Positions 58,276 through 64,000 of a DNA stretch of 64,000 nucleotides are shown here, piece after piece. A program made the translations under genes and the position numbers. The DNA is from Nocardia puris (lineage in GTDB: Bacteria; Actinomycetota; Actinomycetes; Mycobacteriales; Mycobacteriaceae). Within the stretch, counting starts at the first letter, position 1; each line of letters starts with the position of its first letter. A model generated the notes under the pieces. The model was not told the origin of the DNA and made no database searches. It saw nothing but the letters and a program-made list of their open reading frames with translations. The stretch covers positions 33,132-97,131 of the forward strand of contig NZ_QNRE01000001.1 of NCBI RefSeq assembly GCF_003315035.1, in the 5' to 3' direction.

Positions 58276-61200
58276 GGTCGCGCCTCCGAGCCGGCGTCCG
58301 GCAGGAGCGCGGTGATCCGCTCGGCCACCGCCGCCGCGTTCGACGCCGACATGCTGGTCAGATGATCGCCGGGGATGTCCTCGAAGGCCAACGCGCCCAG
58401 GACGATTCGGGACCAGAAGCCGTCCACGTCCACCCGCGAGCCCAGGAACATGGTGCCCTCGCGGTTGCGCAGCACGCGCACCGGGCCGAAGTAGGGCTCG
58501 GCCCGGTGGGCGCCCATGGCGCGCAAGTTCTGCGCGAAAAGATCGAACTGACTACGGAATTCGTCCAGCGAATGACCGGAGGAATAATAAGGGCCCGCGC
58601 CCTGGGCTGACGCGGCGTGCAACGCCGCGAGCCGATCGGCGCGCGGGGCGGCCGCCAGCTTCCGCAACGTTTCCGCCAGCGGGGCGAACGCGCCGTCCAG
58701 CCCGCTGAGCGCGCCCGCCGGTACCTCGTCCGGACTGCGCTCGAGCACCGAACGCACTGCCGCTTCGAAGGTTTCGGCCTCGGCGGGGAATCCGACAGCG
58801 GCCGGATCGACACCGATCGCCTGGGCGAACACGTACTCGACCAGCAGGTCGTCGTACACCGCGGGCGGCTGGTGGGTCCCGATCACCGTGAGCTCGTCCA
58901 CCGTCGCGCCGGCCTCGGTGAGCGTGCGCGCGATCTCGGCGGCGAGCAGTCCGCCCACCGAGTACCCGATGACGCGGAAGCGCCGATCGTGGTCGAGCAG
59001 TTCGGTCGCGTAATCGGCGGCCTGCCTGGTGACCACGGCGTCTGCGGGCAACGCCCGGTACCGCGCCGGGTCGGTGACCTCGAGACCGATCAGCGGGCCG
59101 GGATGCGCGGCGCGCAGATGCGGGACGAGCGCCTGGTAGGGCGTCAGGGTCCCGGTGCCGCCGGGGACCAGCACCCAGGTGCCGCTCTCGTGCCCCGGCT
59201 CGCCCCCGAGCGCGCGCACCGCCACCCGCCGGTCCGCTTGCGCGGGAGCGGCCTCGGCGCGGTGCCTGCGCGCGGCGAGTGCGGCCACCGTGGGGTTGCG
59301 CAACATGTCGCGCAGCAATTCCTGCCACTCGACTTCGGCGATCTCGGGCACACGATCGCGCAGGCGCCCGACCATCTGCGAGAGCAGCAGCGAGTCGCCG
59401 CCGAGGGTGTAGAAGTTCTGGTCGCGGCCCACGCGCGCGACGCCGAGCATCTCCTGCCACAACTGGGCGATCCGCTCCTCGATCTCGTCGGCGGGCGGCA
59501 CGTACGGGATGTCCGTCGCGGCCGCCGGAGTCTCGGTGAGGCGGGCGGCCAGCGCCGCGCGGTCCAGCTTCCCGTTCGCCGAGCGGGGCAGCGCGTCCAG
59601 CAGGCTCAGCTCGTCGGGCACCATGTGGCCGGGCAGCAGCGCCGCGACGTGCTCGGTGAGCTGCTGGTCGGTGACGGCGCGCCGTTCGCCCTTGAAGCGG
59701 GCGACGAACACGCCCTGCCCCGACGCCGCCAGCGGCTCCCCCTCGGCGGGCAACACCCGCACGTGGTCGGCGCCCGCGTGCTCGAGTTGGCGCAACCACT
59801 GGTCGCGGGTGAAGAACGCCTGCCCGGTACCGGCCCGCACGTCGGTGAACGCGGTGAGCTCACTGAAGAATTCGAACTCCATCGACACCAGCAGCGCGTA
59901 GTTGTGCTGCCGAGTGGGTTCGAGGAACACCAGCCAGCCGCCCGGCGCCAGCAGATCGCGCAGCCGCGCCAGCACCTCGTCGGCATCGCGCGAGTTGTGC
60001 AGCACGTTCGCGCACAGGATCACGTCGGCCGAATTGGGCCGCAGCCCTTGATCGAGCGCGGCGGCGTTGATGTCGAAGCGGCCGTACCGGACCCACGGGT
60101 AGTCCCCGAACTTCTGGCGCGCCTCCCCGAGGAAGTACTCCGAGATGTCGGTGAAGTGGTAGTCCGGCGTGAATTCCGCCAGGGCGGGGATCAATTCGGT
60201 GCTGGTGCCCGCGATGCCGCCGCCGACTTCGAGCACCCGCAGCCGGTGCGGCAGCCCCCGCGCCACCTCGCGCACGGTGTCGATCACCACGCGATGCGCG
60301 CTGCGCGCCACCAGGTTCGTCCTATAGACGGCGTGCGCGGCCCCCGGCTCGCCGGCGGGGAACAGCAGCTCCCGCACGTCGAGTTCGCCGCGCAGCAGGT
60401 CGTCCAGTCTGCTGCTGCACCGGCGGATGTAGTCGAGGGTGTCGCTGCCGTAACCCACGACGGCGTCGAGTTCGTCGATGCGCCGCCACGCCTGGGCGAC
60501 CGCGTCGGGACCCGCCGCGATCAGGTCGCTGTACCATCCGGTGGCCGGGTCGTGCACGACCGCGCCCCCGTCGGCGAGGGCCGCCATCCACCGCTTCAGC
60601 AGACCGTGCTGGCGGTCGGAAACCCCGGTGGCGGCGGCGATCTCGGCGATATCGTAGGGGCGTTCCCGGTCGGCGAACAGGCCGTCGGCGCGCAGCCGGG
60701 CGGCGATGGAGAGCATCGCCATCTCGTCGACCGCCCGCATCAGGGCGACGAAGGACTCGCCGTCGATCTCGTCCTGGGCCGCCGCCGCGGCGTCCTCGGC
60801 GGCGGCGAGCACGGCGGTCTCCTCGCCGGTCGTCCCGCCCGCGACCGCGTCGGCCGCGACTTCGGCGAACCCGAACAGCCGCCCGCGCTCGCTCACCAGC
60901 ACCGCCGCGTCGGCCACCGCGGGGTGGCGGCGCAGCGCCGACTCGATCTCGCCGAGCTCGACCCGGTGTCCCCGGATCTTGACCTGGGTGTCCTCCCGGC
61001 CCAGGAACTCGAGCCGCCCGTCTGGGTGGAAGCGGCCGAGATCGCCGGTGCGATACAGCCTTTCACCGGTGCGCGGGTGGCGGAGGAATCGTTCGGCGGT
61101 CAGTTGATCGTCGCCCAGATACCCTTCCGCGACGCCGAGACCGCCGAGGTAGATCTCCCCGGTGACGAGCTCGGGACAATCCTGTAGCGCCGAATCCAGT

Positions 61201-63755
61201 ACGCGCACAGTCTGATTGCGCAGCGGGATGCCGTACGGGATGCTGCGCCAGGCCGGATCGATCGTGCGCACCGGGTGGTGGATCGACCAGATCGATGCCT
61301 CGGTGGCCCCGCCCAGACCCACCACCGCGACCTCCGGATGTGCCAGGCGCACCCGGTCGGGCAGGTCGAGCGGAATCCAGTCGCCCGACAGCAGGACCAG
61401 CCGCAGCGACTCGGCCGCACGAGTGGGGGTGGTGTCGAGGTAGTCCAGCAGCATTTGCAGCTGGCCGGGCACGCTGTTCCACACCGTCACCGCGTGCTGG
61501 TCGACCAGTTCGGCCCACCGCGACGGGTCGGCGGCGCGATCCTGTTCGGGCAGCACCACCGCACCTCCGGCCGCGAGTACGCCGAAGATGTCCCACACCG
61601 ATAGGTCGAAGGCCAGGCTCGCCACCCCGAGCACCCGATCGCCGCGGCCGAGCCCGAACCGCTGATTGATGTCGTCGATGGTGTTCGCCGCGGCCCGGTG
61701 GGAGATGACGACGCCCTTCGGCTCCCCGGTGGAGCCGGACGTGTAGACGACGTACGCCGGATCCGACGGGTCCACGTCGGCGGGCAGGTCGGGCGCGGCG
61801 TCGGCCTCCGGCACCGCGTCGGCCCGCACGACCTTCGCGGTCGCGGGGAGTTCATCGACGTCGGGCAGCCACGATTGGGTGAGCACCACGTCGATCCCGG
61901 CGCGGTCGATGATGCGTTCCTTGCGCGCCCGGGGCTGGGTCACCTCGATGGGCACGTAGGCGGCGCCGGCGAGCAGCACGGCGAGCACCGCGACAATCTG
62001 CTCCGGCCCCTTCTCCATCACGATCCCGACCCGGTCGCCGGGCTCCACACCGGTCGCGCGCAGGGCCGCCGCCACCGCGACGGCACGGCGGCGCAGATCG
62101 GCGAAACTCACGGCGGCGCCACGGTGGAATACGGCGGGCGCGTCCGGATCGGCGTCCGCCCGGTCCAGTACGAGCCGGTGCAGCAGGCGCGGTTCGGCCA
62201 CGGCGGCGGTGTCGTTGTAGGCCTCGCGGCGGGCGCGTTGCGCCGCGGGCAGCGGGACCGGGTGCTCCTCGGTCCAGGCGTCGGGGTCGCCGGCCAGGCG
62301 GGTGAGCAGGTCGACGAACGCGGCGAAAGCGTCGGCCGCCGTGTCGCCGGCCAGCACGTCGCGGCGCACGTCCCAGGCGAGCAGCACCCCGTCCTCGTGC
62401 GGGGTGACCTGGCAGTCGAGCCACACCTGGGGTGTGCGGGTGAGGCCGCGCAGGATGCGGCCGCCGCCGGTGGGCGCGGCGGAGATCTCGCCGCCCAGGG
62501 CGCCGGTGTAGATCACGGGCATCAGGACCGGGCTGCCCGCGCGGCGGGTCAACTCGCTGAGCACTTCCACGCCGTCGAACAGCCGGTGGTCGAGATCGGT
62601 GAACAGGCGCGCGGTGATGGCACGGGCGCGGGCGGCGAAGGAGCTGTCCGCGTCGAGGTCGATGCCGAGCAGGTTCACCGACGTGAAATCGCCGAGCACC
62701 GCGTCGATGTCGGGGTGGGCCGGAAGCCGGTTGAACACCGGCAGATTCAGCGTGAACCGGCGGCTGCGGCTCCACCGGCCGACCACCTCGGCGTAGGCGG
62801 CGAGCACCGCGCCGGAGGCGGTCAACCCGTGGGCGGCCGCGTGCGCGGTCAGGTTCGCGAGGTCGGCGGCGGGCAGCCAGTGGTGCAGCCGGTCGAAGCC
62901 GGGGTCGGTGCTGTCGCCCGCCGCGACGGGCAGATCGGGAGCCGGGGGCAAGGTGTCGAGCCGCTCCAGCCAGTACTCGCGATCACGCTGGTACCGGGGT
63001 CCGTGGCGCAGCCGTTGCACGCCCATCACGTAGTCGCGGAACCCGATCTCCGGCGCGGGCCGCAGCACCGACACGTCCCCGTCCGCGCCCACGAGCCGGT
63101 TGAGTTCGGCCAGCAGCAGCCGCAGGCTCGCGGCGTCGATCACCAGCAGTTCCAGCAGCAGGTGCAGCACGCAGCCGGTGTCGGTGCGGGTGAGGCGCAG
63201 CGCGAACAAGGGCCACTGCTCGGTGGCGGTCGCCGGGCCGAGCATTTCGTCGCGCTGCCGGTCGCGGGCGGCGTCGATCCGGGCCGGGTCCGCACCGCGC
63301 AGGTCGGTCACGAGGATCTCGTACCACGGCACTGTCGCGGCGATCCGCTGGTGGCCGTCGCCGTGCACGGTGGCGCGCAGCATGCCGTGGCGCTCGACGA
63401 GCGCGTTCCACGCCCGCTCCACGACGGCGGGTTCGACGTCGTCGTAGGCGATTTCGAGGTAGCTGGTACAGGCGACGCCGCCGAACGGGTAGGTGGGGTC
63501 GCGGCCGATGAGGTAGGCCGACTGGACGGGGGTGAGCGGGAACGGTTCGTGCGCGTTGACGGTGTCGGCGGACACCTCGAGCGCCACCTGGTCGCGCGAA
63601 AGATAGTCCAGCACAGCGGGTTTGTGAGCGGTCAGCCGCTCGCGATGTTCGGCGGTGAGCACGCCGCGCGGCGCGCGGAATCGCAGGTGCTCTCCGTCCG
63701 CCCACAGATGGACTCCGCGCTGTCGTAGATCGGTTACCAGGTCGGCGACGTTCAC
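58272..63755 (-). CDS. PchF-like NRPS: docking-Cy-A(MT)-PCP-TE, cysteine-specific
   Basis: An 1827-residue NRPS. Residues 1-55 look like a TubC-type docking domain. A heterocyclisation (Cy) domain follows (about 70-490) whose core motif is E202-LLVI-D207-AAS210, with Glu instead of the first Asp. The A domain starts near 510 (A3 at about 669-680; A4 F716DLSVWDIFG; E819 in GGATEAS; D905 in RTGDLG; K1396 near A10). A methyltransferase of about 370 residues is inserted after A8 (motif VLEVGGGIAG near E1176). The PCP has the phosphopantetheine Ser 1455 (LGGDSL), the thioesterase Ser 1599 (GYSVGG). The A-domain code reads D-L-W-N-L-S-L-I-W-K, close to the cysteine code DLYNLSLIWK. A GTG at 63755 overlaps the upstream stop by 4 bp. 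Confidence 0.93.
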   Translation of the reverse strand: MNVADLVTDLRQRGVHLWADGEHLRFRAPRGVLTAEHRERLTAHKPAVLDYLSRDQVALEVSADTVNAHEPFPLTPVQSAYLIGRDPTYPFGGVACTSYLEIAYDDVEPAVVERAWNALVERHGMLRATVHGDGHQRIAATVPWYEILVTDLRGADPARIDAARDRQRDEMLGPATATEQWPLFALRLTRTDTGCVLHLLLELLVIDAASLRLLLAELNRLVGADGDVSVLRPAPEIGFRDYVMGVQRLRHGPRYQRDREYWLERLDTLPPAPDLPVAAGDSTDPGFDRLHHWLPAADLANLTAHAAAHGLTASGAVLAAYAEVVGRWSRSRRFTLNLPVFNRLPAHPDIDAVLGDFTSVNLLGIDLDADSSFAARARAITARLFTDLDHRLFDGVEVLSELTRRAGSPVLMPVIYTGALGGEISAAPTGGGRILRGLTRTPQVWLDCQVTPHEDGVLLAWDVRRDVLAGDTAADAFAAFVDLLTRLAGDPDAWTEEHPVPLPAAQRARREAYNDTAAVAEPRLLHRLVLDRADADPDAPAVFHRGAAVSFADLRRRAVAVAAALRATGVEPGDRVGIVMEKGPEQIVAVLAVLLAGAAYVPIEVTQPRARKERIIDRAGIDVVLTQSWLPDVDELPATAKVVRADAVPEADAAPDLPADVDPSDPAYVVYTSGSTGEPKGVVISHRAAANTIDDINQRFGLGRGDRVLGVASLAFDLSVWDIFGVLAAGGAVVLPEQDRAADPSRWAELVDQHAVTVWNSVPGQLQMLLDYLDTTPTRAAESLRLVLLSGDWIPLDLPDRVRLAHPEVAVVGLGGATEASIWSIHHPVRTIDPAWRSIPYGIPLRNQTVRVLDSALQDCPELVTGEIYLGGLGVAEGYLGDDQLTAERFLRHPRTGERLYRTGDLGRFHPDGRLEFLGREDTQVKIRGHRVELGEIESALRRHPAVADAAVLVSERGRLFGFAEVAADAVAGGTTGEETAVLAAAEDAAAAAQDEIDGESFVALMRAVDEMAMLSIAARLRADGLFADRERPYDIAEIAAATGVSDRQHGLLKRWMAALADGGAVVHDPATGWYSDLIAAGPDAVAQAWRRIDELDAVVGYGSDTLDYIRRCSSRLDDLLRGELDVRELLFPAGEPGAAHAVYRTNLVARSAHRVVIDTVREVARGLPHRLRVLEVGGGIAGTSTELIPALAEFTPDYHFTDISEYFLGEARQKFGDYPWVRYGRFDINAAALDQGLRPNSADVILCANVLHNSRDADEVLARLRDLLAPGGWLVFLEPTRQHNYALLVSMEFEFFSELTAFTDVRAGTGQAFFTRDQWLRQLEHAGADHVRVLPAEGEPLAASGQGVFVARFKGERRAVTDQQLTEHVAALLPGHMVPDELSLLDALPRSANGKLDRAALAARLTETPAAATDIPYVPPADEIEERIAQLWQEMLGVARVGRDQNFYTLGGDSLLLSQMVGRLRDRVPEIAEVEWQELLRDMLRNPTVAALAARRHRAEAAPAQADRRVAVRALGGEPGHESGTWVLVPGGTGTLTPYQALVPHLRAAHPGPLIGLEVTDPARYRALPADAVVTRQAADYATELLDHDRRFRVIGYSVGGLLAAEIARTLTEAGATVDELTVIGTHQPPAVYDDLLVEYVFAQAIGVDPAAVGFPAEAETFEAAVRSVLERSPDEVPAGALSGLDGAFAPLAETLRKLAAAPRADRLAALHAASAQGAGPYYSSGHSLDEFRSQFDLFAQNLRAMGAHRAEPYFGPVRVLRNREGTMFLGSRVDVDGFWSRIVLGALAFEDIPGDHLTSMSASNAAAVAERITALLPDAGSEARP

Positions 63756-64000
63756 AATGCACCTTCTTCGAGCTCGAGATCGTTCTGCGGTTGGTTGCGG
63801 GTGAGTCCGGCGATGGTCGGGGTGGTGAAGAACTCGCGCAGGCCGGTGGTGACGCCGAGTTCGCGATGCAGCCTGCCGAGCAGGCGGGTGGCCGACAGCG
63901 AGTCGCCGCCCGCGGCGAAGAAGCTCGTGTCCCGGCCGGGGAGTTCGCCGCCGACGATCTCCTGCCAGAGGCGGCCGATCCGGGTTTCCAGTCCGGGCCG
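63752..64000 (-). CDS. NRPS, C-terminal end only, cut by the window edge
   Basis: The last 82 codons of an NRPS that continues beyond the right edge. A peptidyl-carrier domain is visible: RIGRLWQEIVGGELPGRDTS, the phosphopantetheine site FFAAGGDSLSATRLLGRLHR, then TIAGLTRN and a charged tail ending ELEEGAL. The TGA at 63752-63754 overlaps the GTG of the next NRPS, so the two are coupled and the acidic tail may dock with the basic N-terminal docking domain downstream. It is the upstream module partner, presumably for an aryl-cap/cysteine assembly. Confidence 0.92.
   Translation of the reverse strand, partial: RPGLETRIGRLWQEIVGGELPGRDTSFFAAGGDSLSATRLLGRLHRELGVTTGLREFFTTPTIAGLTRNQPQNDLELEEGAL

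Noticed and set aside
53213..64000. IdeR (iron) boxes in the NRPS cluster
   Set aside because: No match to TTAGGTTAGSCTAACCTAA was found in the visible intergenic DNA. The main promoter lies beyond the right edge.

Overview
High-GC (about 70 percent by eye) actinobacterial chromosome, most likely Nocardia or a close relative in the Mycobacteriales. The pointers are a complete mce operon, CYP51, CYP125 and cholesterol oxidase genes, homologues of mycobacterial dormancy genes, F420- and SDR-type oxidoreductases, a rubber oxygenase and a thiazoline-type NRPS locus. Functions were assigned by reading the proteins and recalling families; no database search was possible.

Layout. (1) 0.1-10 kb: a block resembling parts of the M. 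tuberculosis DosR (dormancy) regulon: SDR, CtpF-type cation ATPase, universal stress protein, two Acg-like nitroreductases and an Rv1733c-like membrane protein, plus an SRPBCC protein and an ABC exporter. Four imperfect GGG-N8-CCC type sites lie 50-90 bp upstream of the leftward genes. (2) 10-12.1 kb: two divergent XRE regulators, one with two HTH domains fused to a DUF5753 domain, and a small membrane protein. (3) 12.4-40 kb: a sterol/lipid region. The gene set matches what I recall of the M. tuberculosis cyp51 locus (Rv0761c-Rv0771), but split in two: an aldA-SDR-dehydrogenase-CMD operon, TetR and cyp51 on the left, and adhB, an Rv2002-like SDR, a CYP123-like P450, a SnoaL protein and a 3Fe-4S ferredoxin on the right. 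Between them are an ALDH, a CYP125-type P450, a TetR, an F420 oxidoreductase and an eight-gene mce operon with an accessory gene. Five promoters in this region share a palindromic motif, RGACW-NN-TGTCYRG, which suggests one local regulon.

(4) 40-45.4 kb: an alpha/beta hydrolase, an AraC regulator, a hydrolase-like protein that has lost its catalytic Ser and His, and a compact NAD-dependent DNA ligase. (5) 44.8-53 kb: a cholesterol oxidase-LVIVD-DUF305 operon, a small secreted protein, two paralogous TetR genes placed tail to tail, and lcp (latex clearing protein, rubber oxygenase) behind a 17-bp palindrome. A decayed RibD_C-type reductase gene follows. (6) 53.2-64 kb: part of a metallophore-like cluster: flavin reductase and methyltransferase diverging from a Zur-like box, then a leftward operon of two NRPSs (the right one cut by the window edge), a saccharopine-dehydrogenase-like protein, a thiazolinyl imide reductase and a P450. 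The complete NRPS is PchF-like (Cy-A with inserted MT-PCP-TE), with a cysteine-type A-domain code.

Three decayed genes are visible: an fprA 3' remnant after cyp51, a fadD 3' remnant before mce, and the RibD_C pseudogene. No tRNA, rRNA, insertion sequence, phage gene or CRISPR array was seen. Most operons show 1-8 bp stop/start overlaps.
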